From: a virus
Length of the DNA: 64,000 nt
Virus record (IMG/VR): IMGVR_UViG_3300007516_000010
Span: 1 to 64,000 of that record
Strand: one strand, 5' to 3'
This document shows positions 49,827 through 58,966 of this stretch, piece by piece (position 1 is the first letter of the stretch; each line of letters opens with the position of its first letter). The notes below the pieces were generated by a model that was not told the DNA's origin, made no database searches, and saw only the letters and a list, made by a program, of their open reading frames with translations. A program made the translations under genes and the position numbers.

Positions 49827-50423
49827 ATGCACGATAATCAATCCAGCGATCAAACTCTCAGCTATCAGCATTTCGATCGCGAGCATGTTCCGTTCAGCGG
49901 TCAGATGCCGCAACTGACTGCGGCAGAGTACTCACAGATCACACGTCGTGTACGGATATCGGGCTATGGGTTGTTTGACACGTCGGACCCGTCGCAGCGA
50001 TATTTTGGGAGAACGCTGGCAGATTTGCTTAATCGTGCCGCACTAGAACAATACGAGCTCACGGTCTGTCAGCCGTATCATTTTGTTGACGGGGCCGGCA
50101 CTAATAAAACGCTACGCTTTTATCTTTGGGTGATGTGGTATGAAAAAGTTGATCTCGATGCCGCAGCTGCCCGTAAGTTCTCCGAAACGGGCGTCCTTGA
50201 CACCGAACCTGTTGTCGAAATTGTCACAGACGCCGACGTCGACGACGGCCTCAAAAACCTCGGCGGATCCGACCACGGAAGCTTTGCTGCGAGCGGCCAA
50301 TCTCGACGCGTTCAACAAGATTATCCCCAATCTAGTTCGTTATGGGACCGCGTTCGCCACAGGCGGAGCCGCTCTCGCTGGCTTGAACCGTCTGACGAAA
50401 TTGCGAACCGAGCAGGAGATTGA
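49827..50423 (+). CDS. Unknown protein, 198 aa, overlapping the next gene by 284 bases
   Basis: ATG at 49827. The first 105 residues look like a compact domain (SGYGLFDTSDPSQRYFGRTLAD, TLRFYLWVMWYEKVDL). Beyond about residue 110 the same bases are also read in the +1 frame by the gene at 50140, and the composition here turns Arg/Ser-rich near the end. The C-terminal part may be noise, an overlap, or, as at 32887/33194, evidence of a +1 frameshift. Confidence 0.55.
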   Translation: MHDNQSSDQTLSYQHFDREHVPFSGQMPQLTAAEYSQITRRVRISGYGLFDTSDPSQRYFGRTLADLLNRAALEQYELTVCQPYHFVDGAGTNKTLRFYLWVMWYEKVDLDAAAARKFSETGVLDTEPVVEIVTDADVDDGLKNLGGSDHGSFAASGQSRRVQQDYPQSSSLWDRVRHRRSRSRWLEPSDEIANRAGD

Positions 50424-51033
50424 CAACGAAGAAAGCAATTCGCAGAACCAGTTGATCCGCGTGATGAAGCATGCCGAAACAGGCTGGTGGGATGCGATTA
50501 AAGGCGGTTTGCAGGCAGGCAACCCGGCTGCCACATCACCACATGAGTTTCCGATCTACGCACCGGCCGTTGGCATGACGATCGGGGCAGGGCTGATAGG
50601 CGGATACAAAGCGACCGACATGGTTCTTTCTCGATTGCGAGACAGGGCGGCCAAGAAAGAGATAGCACAGGCACGCAAGGAATACGAAGACGCTATTTTC
50701 GGTGCTGGCGGCGGTAGTGGTGTCAAGCTTGCAGGGACCGGCGGCAGCGAACTATCAAGGCAGTTAACTCGCTTTGTAGATGCGGTGACGGCGATGTTAC
50801 CGCACGACAAGACAGCCTTAAGCCCTGATGACGCACAGCGGATGACTGGTTCGCTTGCGGGACTTTATCTACTGCTTGCTGGCGGCGGTTTGACTGCGGG
50901 AGCTTATCACGGCTACAAAGCACAGCGTCGCAATAGCGACATTGCGGCGGTCTCCCGGGCAAACAAAGAGCGGCAACTGGCCGACAACCGCCCAGTAACG
51001 CTGCTGCCGACGGTTATTTCTCCCCCCAGCTAA
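50140..51033 (+). CDS. Hydrophobic-segment protein before the RNA polymerase, 297 aa
   Basis: ATG at 50140 (MKKLISMPQLP); that frame is closed by TGA at 50131, so this is the earliest plausible start. The first 45 residues are Ser/Thr/Pro-rich. Hydrophobic segments occur at about 70-90 (YGTAFATGGAALAGL), about 140-165 (AVGMTIGAGLIGG) and 250-275 (AGLYLLLAGGGLTAGAYHG). A coiled region separates the last two. Likely membrane-associated or virion-packaged; no family recognised. Confidence 0.65.
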   Translation: MKKLISMPQLPVSSPKRASLTPNLLSKLSQTPTSTTASKTSADPTTEALLRAANLDAFNKIIPNLVRYGTAFATGGAALAGLNRLTKLRTEQEIDNEESNSQNQLIRVMKHAETGWWDAIKGGLQAGNPAATSPHEFPIYAPAVGMTIGAGLIGGYKATDMVLSRLRDRAAKKEIAQARKEYEDAIFGAGGGSGVKLAGTGGSELSRQLTRFVDAVTAMLPHDKTALSPDDAQRMTGSLAGLYLLLAGGGLTAGAYHGYKAQRRNSDIAAVSRANKERQLADNRPVTLLPTVISPPS

Positions 51034-51054
51034 ACATAAACCAAGAGTAATTCC

Positions 51055-54000
51055 ATGCTGCAGCCGCCCGTATCTCCTGGTTCGGCGGCTCAGCCAGCCG
51101 CGATTTCTCCTATCAAACCACGCTCGCCGCTGATGCCATTGGCGGACTCTCCCGGCGAAGAAATGCCAGTGGGCGTTAAGCTGCGAGCGACAGACGATCC
51201 AGACGCTTTACGTACCGGCGTTTACGACTCGGTGCTGGCAGCGGCTAGCTCGATGCCTCCAGCAGTGAGTAACACGCACACGCTCAAGCTGACGGATCTG
51301 CATTACGCTGAGGATGATCCTGAGTTCAACGCCACCGACGAGAAGAAGGCGATTCTTTCTGGCAGTAGTCTGAGTCGTCGGTTACGAGGCACGTGGCGGT
51401 TGTTTGACAACGGCACAGGTGGCGAGATCGCTGAGCGTAAAGCGACTGTTGCTAACGTCCCGGCGATTCTGCGAGACGGCTCGTTTCTTCGCGGCGGAAC
51501 GCGGTACACGATGGGTGTGCAGCAACGGTTGCGTCCAGGTGCGTATGCTCGCTACCGCAAAAATGGGGAGGCCGAATTGCACGTTAACGCCCGCCAGGGC
51601 ACCGGGCGTAGTCACCGTTACGTGCTGGAGCCCGAGACAGGGCACTTCTCTGTGCATGTTGAAGGGGCGAAGATTCCGCTCGTGCCGCTGTTAACTTCGC
51701 TGGGCGTTACCCGTGACCAGATGGAGAGTGCTTGGGGCAAGGAGCTGACGGACAAGAACTTCGCAAAGCAGGATCCTAAAGCGATCGGTAAATTCTATGA
51801 CCGCTTTGTCCCTAAGTCGCAGCAGAACGCAGAGGACCGGTCGAATCCTGAGATGGTTCAGGCGAAGATTCGCGAAGCGTTTGAAAAGATCGAGCTGGAT
51901 GACGAGGTCGTTGGTCACACACTTGGCAGGGCCACGGGCAAGGTAGACGCTGACAATATTCTGCGGGGCACGACCAAGACGCTGCGGATGTTGCAAGGGC
52001 AAGAAGATGCCGACGACCGAGACAACCTGGCGTTTGCCAGCTACCACGGGGCACCCGAGATATTCGCTGAACGGTTCATTAAAGATTACGGACGGTTCCG
52101 CAAGGAACTGCTTTACAAGGCGTCACGTAAAGGCACGCTGGACAACGTCCCTTCAGGGGCTTTGGACAAGTACATCAACGCGGCAATTTTCCGTAGCGGA
52201 CTTGCGCAAGGGTCCGAAGAAATAAATCCGTTCGAAATTCTCGCCGCTGGAACCAAGGTTACGCGGTTCGGCGAGGGTGGTCTTCCTGACACACTGTCGG
52301 CACCTGATGAGTCACGAGAAGTAAGCCCGAGTCAGTTCGGATTCATTGACGCGGTGGTATCACCGGAGACTCTCCGCATCGGCATTGACGGTTTCTTGGC
52401 TCGTGACACGTTCATCGGTGACGACAACCGGCTGTACAGCAAACTGCTGGACAGCAAGACCGGCAAGACGGTGCTACGGAGCCCCAATCAGTTGCTCAAC
52501 AGCACCACTGCGATTGGAGCCTCACCGATCCCTGGCTGGGAGCTAGCGATGCAAAAGGGTAAGTTGCGGATGGTGAAGGAAGGCACCGCCGAATACCGCA
52601 TCCCCAGCATGGAAGACACGTTCGGTCAGTTAGCCAGTTTCACCCCGATGAAATCTGGCATGTTTGGTCAGCGAACTTCAATGGCGAGTCGTATGGCGGC
52701 ACAGGCTTTGGCTATCGATAACGCCGAGGCTCCGCTGGTGCAGACGGGCGTACCGGGTGATGCGGATGAGTCGTTCGAGGAGCGACTGGGTGTACGCCTG
52801 GGTGCGATCCGCGCCGAAGAGCGAGGCCGTGTTCTGGAGGTTTCGCCTGACCACATCTTGGTGCGTTACGCCCACGGCAAAGACAAGAAGTTCAGCCTGG
52901 ACAACAATCGGCCTGGAGCCCGCAAGAGCGTGTTCCATCACGACCCGATGGTTTCCGTCGGCCAGGAAGTCGAACCCAATCAGATGCTCGCTAAGAGTAA
53001 CTACGTTGATGACAAAGGCACAGCGGCACTGGGCACCAACGCCCGTACGGCATTGATGGCGTGGGACGACGCGTTCGAGGACGGCATCGTAGTTTCGCAG
53101 TCGTTCGCTGACCGCGTGCGGGTACAGCAGGCGTACAAGCACCGTATTCAGCCTGGCGAAGGCGAGAAGGTAGATAAGAAGTCGTACCTGCAGGTGTTCG
53201 GCAACCGGTACACAGGCGACCAGCTCAAGGCGATCGACAACGACGGTGTGATTCGCATCGGTACCACAGTCAAGAGCGGCGATCCGTTGATCCTGGGCGT
53301 CCGCAAGCGTGACGGAGCCAAGACCCGTGTGCATCGGCAGAGCAAGATGGACTTTGGTGACTCCAGTATCCGCTGGGATCACCATAGTGAAGGCGTCGTC
53401 ACCGACGTGTTCCATAGCGAGAAAGGTTCGCAGGTTGTTGTCAGGTCGTCTAAATCCCTGGAAGAGGGCGATAAGCTTTGCTACGACGAGCTGACTGAAG
53501 TGTTGACCCGCACAGGTTGGAAGCTCGTCGCGGATCTCCGGTTTGACGATGAGATTTGCTGTCGGAGCGAGGATGGCGGCATCCGCTACGACAAGCCGAC
53601 CAAGCTTTATCAATACGCGACTGGCGGACGGATGTACCGGATAGAGTCGCAACAGATCGACCTGTTCGTTACTGCGTCGCACAACATGTTTGTGCAGCGA
53701 CGTAATGGTAAAGCATTCGAGTTGTTGCCTACGACGGCTATCGCAGGCAAGCGTGTTCGATACGCCAAGTCAGGTAGCTGGGCAGGCAAGAGTCCGGAGT
53801 ATTTTGAATTCCCTGCGATGCGAGTAAAGGCAGGGCAGTCTGGTCGCGGGTCACGAGACTTACCGGCGATCCGCTGGCCGTTACGCACGTACCTGATGCT
53901 GTTAGGGGTGTACCTGGCTGACGGCAACTGTTCCAAGCAAGTAAAGAAAGGGAACTGGTTCGTTGACATCACGAAGATCAAAGAGCCAAACCGCACGCAG

Positions 54001-56592
54001 CTACGGGAGGCATTAACCGCGGCTGGCATTAAGTTCCATGAAGCCGCCGGTGGTACCAAAGTTCGTATCCAGAGCAAGCAGCTGTACCAGCACTTCCAGC
54101 AATTTGGCCGGGCATGGGAAAAGTTTATCCCTGCCGAAGTGTTCGATTACGCCAGGGAAGACCTGGAGTATCTGTTCCAGTGGCTGATGTGGGGCGACGG
54201 GCACGCCGGCGATAAGTGGCCGATCAGCTACTCATCGACGTCTAAACAGCTGGCAGATGATGTCAGTCGCTTGCTGCTCCACATCGGCAAGGCAGGCAAC
54301 GTCAGCTTTAAAGATCCGGAAGACTGCGTGATCCGTGGCAAGCAGTACAAATGTCGTCGATGTTATTCCGTGGGAATCATCAACACCAAGCTGACGCCGC
54401 AGGTAAATCACTCGCACGTCAAGAAGCAATCCGCACAGACGGAAGAGTACATCGACGGCTACGACAAGCCAGTGTTCTGCGTGGAAGTCCCGACGCACGT
54501 GCTGTATGTCCGCCGCAACGGAAAGGCCTGTTGGTCTGGTAACTCTGGGCGTCAGGGAAACAAGGGCGTGATCACGGTCAAGCCCGACGAAGAGATGCCA
54601 CAGGGTGAAGACGGTAAAGCGATCGAGGTAATCTTTAGTCCGCTGTCAGTACCCAGCCGCGGTAACAGCTCGTTCCCACTGGAGATGTTGCTCGGCAAGA
54701 TCGCTCGCAAACGAGGCCAGGCGTACAAGATCAAGGACTTCAAAGGCGAAGACTTGCAGCAGATGGTTCTCAATGAAGCCGACAAGTACGGCGTCAGCGA
54801 CACCGAGACCTTCATCGATCCTGCGACGGGTAGAAAGATCAAGGGCGTGTTGTCAGGCGACATGTTCTTGATGGCTCTTCACCACACGGCCGAATCGAAA
54901 CAGAGTTCTCGCGGGCTGGGGAAATATTCCGCAGAAGATTCCCCCGCAAAGGGCGGAGAAGAGGGTGCCCAAGCGAAGAGATTCAGTGGCCAGCAGCTTT
55001 GGGCTGGGCTATCTCACGGAGCTTATGCCACGTCCAAGGAAGCGTCACTGCTGCGTGGAACCCGCAATGACGATTACTGGTCGGCGTTCATGGCCGGCAA
55101 TCAGGTCGCTCCTCCGAAGGTTCCTGTCCAGTACAACGCGTTCATGGACAGGCTCCGCGCATCGGGCATCAATCCGGTCCGCAGGGGCACCCAGACGCAA
55201 CTGATGGCGATGACGGACAACGACGTCCGAGACATCGCTGGAGACCGCGTCGTACGCGTTAACGACACGGTAGAAGTCCACAAGGACATGAAGCCCGTGC
55301 CGGGCGGTCTGTTCGATCCGCGACTATTCGGCGATGGGACTCGCTTCGCAGCGATCGAGTTACCCGAGCGGATGCCCAACCCTGTCTTCGAGGAGCCACT
55401 GCGGCGACTGCTGGGTTACACCGAGAAGGATTTCAGGGAAGTGCTGGGGGGTAAAAAAGAGATACCTGGTTTCGGCAGCGGTCCTGACGCGTTGTTCAAA
55501 CGCCTGGAGCAGATCGACGTTCCCAAGGAACTTTCCCGTGCTCGTAACGAGATCGCTGGCACTCGTAAGGTAGCTCGCGACGCAGCGGTCCGGCGGCTGG
55601 GGTATCTGAAGAACTTCGAGAAGACCGGTACGCATCCGACGGATCTGATGATCTCGATGGTTCCGGTGATGCCACCGCGGCTGCGTCCGATCTCCAAGCT
55701 TGGCGGCAAGGGCGGCGTCGTGATCAGCGATCCCAACTTTCTGTACCGCGAGTTGATGCAGGCCAATGATGTGGTCAGCGAGCTCAAAGGTAAGGTCGAC
55801 GACATCTCCGACGAACGGCTGGCGGTTTACGATGCTCACAAGGCACTCGTTGGTGTCACCGACTCGACCAACCGCGAGTTACAGCAGCGGAAGGTCAAAG
55901 GGATCATCAAGCGTCTTGTGGGGAGCAACCCCAAAAGCGGAGACATGCAGAGGAAGCTGCTCAGTGGCAACGTCGATACGGTCGGCCGCGGCGTGATCAT
56001 GCCTGACACGTCGCTGGACATGGACAGCTTCGGTTTACCCGAGGCGATGGCGTTCAACATGTTTGAACCCTACGTCGCGAGAAACCTGTCGCTTAAGGGG
56101 ATTCCCCGTATACAGGCGATGGAGCACCTTAAGGCCAGGGACAGTGTTGCCCGTAAGGCATTGCTGGAAGAGATAGGCAAACGACCGGTGTCGCTTAGCC
56201 GTGCACCGATTCTCTACAAGTATGGCGACATCGCTTTGTTGCCGCAGTTGGTTAAGGGAGACACGATCAAGCTCAATCCGTTCGTGGTCAAGGGCCTCGG
56301 CGCCGATTACGATGGAGACGCTGTCAACCTTAACGTCATGCACGGACGCGAAGCGGTAGCTGAAGCGATGGACAGGATGTTGCCCAGCCGCATGCTGTTC
56401 GCCACCAAGGACTTTAAGAGTCCGATGTTCACACCCAGCCAAGACATGCTGCTGGGACTCAACAGGGCTTCCCAGCCAGCAAAGAAGGGAGCCAAGACCC
56501 GTTACTTCGCTTCCTTTGAAGATGCCAAATCGGCACTGAAGCGAGGTGACATCGACCTTGACACACCTGTTCGGTTTCCGAAGACACCGTGA
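51055..56592 (+). CDS. Multisubunit-type RNA polymerase chain (beta + first half of beta') with intein, 1845 aa
   Basis: Beta motifs occur in order: SPSQFGFIDAVVSPETLRIG near residue 425, a region like SMASRMAAQAL near 545, LGTNARTALMAWDDAFEDGI near 660, and GDKL/SGRQGNKGVI around the intein. Beta' motifs then follow: PPRLRPISK, SDPNFLYREL, a KLLSGNVDTVGRGVI box, SRAPILYK, GADYDGDAVN with catalytic D1751, D1753 and D1755, and PSQDMLLGL. The chain stops about 30 residues after this, so bridge helix and trigger loop are absent. PhiKZ-like jumbo phages also split beta', but not this way with beta fused in front. Without the intein it has about 1490 residues. The ATG has CAAGAGTAATTCC upstream. 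It transcribes phage genes, in virion or cell, if it finds its partner. Confidence 0.88.
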   Translation: MLQPPVSPGSAAQPAAISPIKPRSPLMPLADSPGEEMPVGVKLRATDDPDALRTGVYDSVLAAASSMPPAVSNTHTLKLTDLHYAEDDPEFNATDEKKAILSGSSLSRRLRGTWRLFDNGTGGEIAERKATVANVPAILRDGSFLRGGTRYTMGVQQRLRPGAYARYRKNGEAELHVNARQGTGRSHRYVLEPETGHFSVHVEGAKIPLVPLLTSLGVTRDQMESAWGKELTDKNFAKQDPKAIGKFYDRFVPKSQQNAEDRSNPEMVQAKIREAFEKIELDDEVVGHTLGRATGKVDADNILRGTTKTLRMLQGQEDADDRDNLAFASYHGAPEIFAERFIKDYGRFRKELLYKASRKGTLDNVPSGALDKYINAAIFRSGLAQGSEEINPFEILAAGTKVTRFGEGGLPDTLSAPDESREVSPSQFGFIDAVVSPETLRIGIDGFLARDTFIGDDNRLYSKLLDSKTGKTVLRSPNQLLNSTTAIGASPIPGWELAMQKGKLRMVKEGTAEYRIPSMEDTFGQLASFTPMKSGMFGQRTSMASRMAAQALAIDNAEAPLVQTGVPGDADESFEERLGVRLGAIRAEERGRVLEVSPDHILVRYAHGKDKKFSLDNNRPGARKSVFHHDPMVSVGQEVEPNQMLAKSNYVDDKGTAALGTNARTALMAWDDAFEDGIVVSQSFADRVRVQQAYKHRIQPGEGEKVDKKSYLQVFGNRYTGDQLKAIDNDGVIRIGTTVKSGDPLILGVRKRDGAKTRVHRQSKMDFGDSSIRWDHHSEGVVTDVFHSEKGSQVVVRSSKSLEEGDKLCYDELTEVLTRTGWKLVADLRFDDEICCRSEDGGIRYDKPTKLYQYATGGRMYRIESQQIDLFVTASHNMFVQRRNGKAFELLPTTAIAGKRVRYAKSGSWAGKSPEYFEFPAMRVKAGQSGRGSRDLPAIRWPLRTYLMLLGVYLADGNCSKQVKKGNWFVDITKIKEPNRTQLREALTAAGIKFHEAAGGTKVRIQSKQLYQHFQQFGRAWEKFIPAEVFDYAREDLEYLFQWLMWGDGHAGDKWPISYSSTSKQLADDVSRLLLHIGKAGNVSFKDPEDCVIRGKQYKCRRCYSVGIINTKLTPQVNHSHVKKQSAQTEEYIDGYDKPVFCVEVPTHVLYVRRNGKACWSGNSGRQGNKGVITVKPDEEMPQGEDGKAIEVIFSPLSVPSRGNSSFPLEMLLGKIARKRGQAYKIKDFKGEDLQQMVLNEADKYGVSDTETFIDPATGRKIKGVLSGDMFLMALHHTAESKQSSRGLGKYSAEDSPAKGGEEGAQAKRFSGQQLWAGLSHGAYATSKEASLLRGTRNDDYWSAFMAGNQVAPPKVPVQYNAFMDRLRASGINPVRRGTQTQLMAMTDNDVRDIAGDRVVRVNDTVEVHKDMKPVPGGLFDPRLFGDGTRFAAIELPERMPNPVFEEPLRRLLGYTEKDFREVLGGKKEIPGFGSGPDALFKRLEQIDVPKELSRARNEIAGTRKVARDAAVRRLGYLKNFEKTGTHPTDLMISMVPVMPPRLRPISKLGGKGGVVISDPNFLYRELMQANDVVSELKGKVDDISDERLAVYDAHKALVGVTDSTNRELQQRKVKGIIKRLVGSNPKSGDMQRKLLSGNVDTVGRGVIMPDTSLDMDSFGLPEAMAFNMFEPYVARNLSLKGIPRIQAMEHLKARDSVARKALLEEIGKRPVSLSRAPILYKYGDIALLPQLVKGDTIKLNPFVVKGLGADYDGDAVNLNVMHGREAVAEAMDRMLPSRMLFATKDFKSPMFTPSQDMLLGLNRASQPAKKGAKTRYFASFEDAKSALKRGDIDLDTPVRFPKTP
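53479..54543 (+). other. Intein (355 residues) with LAGLIDADG homing endonuclease, inside the RNA polymerase gene
   Basis: The insertion runs from C809 to N1163 within GDKL/SGRQGNKGVI. It begins with CYDELTEVLTRTGWK (block A-like) and ends with VFCVEVPTHVLYVRRNGK then CWSGN before Ser, which is the usual C-terminal pattern with Asn followed by Ser. LAGLIDADG-type motifs are MLLGVYLADG at about 950 and FQWLMWGDG at about 1041. Penultimate residue is Gly rather than His, as in a subset of inteins. The extein junction falls in one of the most conserved RNA polymerase motifs. The host protein should be active only after splicing. Confidence 0.9.
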
Positions 56593-56625
56593 GCCTAGTT
56601 TAGGCAAGCAGGTTTCGACCACCAC

Positions 56626-56656
56626 AACAGCCAGGTAATTACCTGGCTGTTTTCGT
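56626..56656 (+). terminator. Intrinsic terminator after the RNA polymerase gene
   Basis: A 26-base perfect inverted repeat, AACAGCCAGGTAAT and its complement, is followed by TTTTCGTTT. It lies 33 bases after the RNA polymerase stop. Confidence 0.85.
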
Positions 56657-56684
56657 TTACACACACACACGAGAAGATCAAAAG

Positions 56685-57962
56685 ATGAATAGCCACCACA
56701 AGTACACAAACGCCAACTTCCGCAACGCCACGCTGGTTGAAGCGTACCGGCTGTACCTCAACAGCAATGACAAGAAGCTATTGACGTCGCTAATGACTGT
56801 CGACAACAAGTTTAACGAAGAACTCTATGAAGCGACCGTTTCCGGCCAGGGGACAGGCGCAGAATTCGTCAGTGAGCCGGCCTTTGTACCGATCTGGCGG
56901 TCACAGACGAATTCCGCGCACAACCTGGTGAAGGCCGGACTGGCGATGCAGTCCACGCAACTGTTTGAAGGACTCCATAAACCTTGCGTCGCAATTACCA
57001 GGATGGGTCACCTGATTGCTGCCGGACTGATTTACGGCGGAGACGCTTGTACGGCAGACCCCGAGTTTAATCATTTCTATGAGCCGATCGTGGGTATCCA
57101 GGCGAAGCTGGCGAGGGAGGGTAAATCAGCCGACCTGGCGGAGGAGCTGGCAGCCGTCTCGAAGGAGGCTACCAGTCTTAAAAGTTTATACCGCAAAACG
57201 AAAGACGCGATCGTTAACGCGATGAGCTTGAATACCACTCTCGCGACCGAGCGGGACCTGTGGACTAAGCGGGCCTATGAATTGCAAAAGGAAGCGGTTT
57301 CCACGAAGAAAGAAACCGCCGTAAATACGGCTAAACTGAAGGCTCAAATAACCCAACTGCACGTCGCGACGGACGAGCAGATTAAGCGACAAGAAGCGCA
57401 TAACCGTAAAGTAGCTGATGATTCGGCGAGCATCGTCGTTGAGCGGGACATGTTGCTTCGGCAGGTCGCCAGACTGGAAAAGGCTTCCGTTTCGGCGAGG
57501 GAGTCAACCGATAGAAAGATAGCCACACTGACGGCCCAGCTGGCAGAATCGCAAGACGCGTTGGCACAGAAACCGCAGAGGCAAGCGGCGGAGGTTGCGA
57601 TTCTGCAGAAGCACCTGACAACCGCTTGCGTCCAGTTAGAGGCGGCGACGACGAAGATTTTTGAGGCGGAACGCGCCGCCATCCCGGACAAGAAGCAGGC
57701 CGCTACCATATTAGCCGCTGTAGAGTTAGCGTTAGCCAAGGCAGAAGCCGCGTTAGAGGCGAAGACGCAAGAGCTGGCTAAGGCACAAACGTTGGCCGCG
57801 AAGCTGGTGAAGAGCAAGTCTGTTACTGTTACGAAGCCAGCCGCCAAGACACGCAAGCCTGCCAAGCCTGCCAAGCCTGCCAAGCCCGCTAAACCCAGAG
57901 CGAAGAAGTCCAAACTGGGCGAAGGTTTAAACCTTAACTTTGACTGGACAGGAAAAAAGTAA
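56685..57962 (+). CDS. Coiled-coil protein with Lys-Pro-Ala tail, 425 aa
   Basis: ATG at 56685 follows a CACACACACA run and GAGAAGATCAAAAG. Residues 1-140 form an unknown globular part (GLAMQSTQLFEGLHKPCVA; GHLIAAGLIYGGDA). Residues 140-380 are a long coiled coil with heptads of Ala, Leu and Lys. The end has KPAKPAKPAKPAKP and KKSKLGEGLNLNFDW. The KPAK repeat is like that of the gene at 4881. Possibly a scaffold or structural protein; no family recognised. Confidence 0.7.
   Translation: MNSHHKYTNANFRNATLVEAYRLYLNSNDKKLLTSLMTVDNKFNEELYEATVSGQGTGAEFVSEPAFVPIWRSQTNSAHNLVKAGLAMQSTQLFEGLHKPCVAITRMGHLIAAGLIYGGDACTADPEFNHFYEPIVGIQAKLAREGKSADLAEELAAVSKEATSLKSLYRKTKDAIVNAMSLNTTLATERDLWTKRAYELQKEAVSTKKETAVNTAKLKAQITQLHVATDEQIKRQEAHNRKVADDSASIVVERDMLLRQVARLEKASVSARESTDRKIATLTAQLAESQDALAQKPQRQAAEVAILQKHLTTACVQLEAATTKIFEAERAAIPDKKQAATILAAVELALAKAEAALEAKTQELAKAQTLAAKLVKSKSVTVTKPAAKTRKPAKPAKPAKPAKPRAKKSKLGEGLNLNFDWTGKK
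57853..57890 (+). repeat. Short coding repeat of the Lys-Pro-Ala type
   Basis: GCCTGCCAAG units repeated in tandem encode the KPAKPAKPAK tail. A similar repeat is in the gene at 4881 (5525-5575). Confidence 0.8.
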
Positions 57963-58043
57963 CAGCTGTTCCTCGTTGATTTAAGTGACGCGTTTAGGGA
58001 GGAGTAAGAAGGATTTAGTCACTCACTACAAGGAACGGGCAAC

Positions 58044-58505
58044 ATGCCTCGCAAGACGGAACACTACAGGATATTACGCGGAAAGGTTCGCATAGAAGAA
58101 TATTTCTGTGACAAGATTAGCGACACTGTCGAGTCAATAAAGGGTGTCAACCTCATGCGTATTGCGAGGGATGAATCGCTAGCACGATTAAAAGCGAACC
58201 CGCGTTGCGGTTTAGCCACAGGAAGCACTGACAGCGAGGAATGGTTTGAGTCTGTGAACACCACCGGCTCAACAGCTGCCGGTATGGGGTCGTCCGTTTA
58301 TTTACCAAGCCGCGAAGAGATTGCCGCCGCGTGTGCAGCATTCCGCGTACGCGACCCACGGGGTTCCGTCTATGGGGGTTCACCCGACTACGACATCGGC
58401 GTCCAGTTCCCGACTTTCAACGACCTATCCACTCGACGTACCACGATCCCGGAAGACGATCGAAAATGCGACTGCCCTTACTGGGGTACCGAAGGAAAAG
58501 AATGA
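58044..58505 (+). CDS. Unknown protein, 153 aa
   Basis: ATG at 58044 follows ACAAGGAACGGGCAAC, a good ribosome binding site. Mixed composition with a C-terminal CDCPYWG, two cysteines close together. No family recognised. Its stop overlaps a possible 13-residue ORF (ATGA). Confidence 0.65.
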   Translation: MPRKTEHYRILRGKVRIEEYFCDKISDTVESIKGVNLMRIARDESLARLKANPRCGLATGSTDSEEWFESVNTTGSTAAGMGSSVYLPSREEIAAACAAFRVRDPRGSVYGGSPDYDIGVQFPTFNDLSTRRTTIPEDDRKCDCPYWGTEGKE

Positions 58506-58543
58506 CCGAAAACCAAACTAACCAGGTGAAACCGAATGGCTAA
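58502..58543 (+). CDS. Possible 13-residue coupled mini-ORF
   Basis: ATGA overlap with the preceding stop. The peptide is MTENQTNQVKPNG. It overlaps the start of the next mini-ORF. Its small size makes a protein function doubtful; a translational coupling role is possible. Confidence 0.3.
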   Translation: MTENQTNQVKPNG

Positions 58544-58574
58544 ATACATTGTGGAACTTTACGAACTCCGGTGA
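58536..58574 (+). pseudogene. Truncated start of a small protein, 12 residues (MAKYIVELYELR)
   Basis: The frame begins MAKYIVELYELR and stops at TGA, 58572-58574. It looks like the start of a small phage protein that should continue, and an early stop has removed the rest. The stop overlaps the GTG of the next gene. It could also be a coupling peptide. This is from memory of similar N-termini and is not certain. Confidence 0.35.
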
Positions 58575-58912
58575 AAACAGATGCGATACTGCGAGATATT
58601 ATGACGACCGAAGAATATACGGCTGAAATGTTAAAAGCGTTGGATTGGCTCAAAAGACTTCCTGACGAAAAAATGATGCTGAGTGCGTTGACCCTGATGT
58701 TTTTAAAAGGACGCAACGCCACCGATGAAGCTAGTGCGATCCCAGATGCGGAGTTGCAGCATTTCGGGGAACACGTTCAAGAAACGTTCGCGTCAGTGGG
58801 ATTCCTTTTGCTGATGGCTCGCGGAAGCGTTGTCGCAAACTTTACTGACGGCGTGCCGAAGTATTCAGTTAGCGATCAAGGCATTAAGGAAGCCGATTCG
58901 CTTAGTCAGTAG
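58571..58912 (+). CDS. Unknown protein, 113 aa
   Basis: The frame starts with GTG at 58571 overlapping the previous stop (GTGA), or with ATG at 58601 after GCGAGATATT. It is a helical protein (YTAEMLKALDWLKRLPDEKMMLSALTLMFLKG) followed by a region like a short winged domain (VSDQGIKEADSLS). No certain family. A palindrome copy follows after 54 bases. Confidence 0.55.
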   Translation: MKTDAILRDIMTTEEYTAEMLKALDWLKRLPDEKMMLSALTLMFLKGRNATDEASAIPDAELQHFGEHVQETFASVGFLLLMARGSVVANFTDGVPKYSVSDQGIKEADSLSQ

Positions 58913-58966
58913 AACGCTATCAACCACCTCGCCGCCGCGAGTTGATTCAATTTCAAAAACAAGCTT

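Noticed and set aside
52678-53682. 334-residue minus-strand frame inside the RNA polymerase gene
   Set aside because: It overlaps clear beta motifs on the + strand and shows no motif or ribosome binding site.
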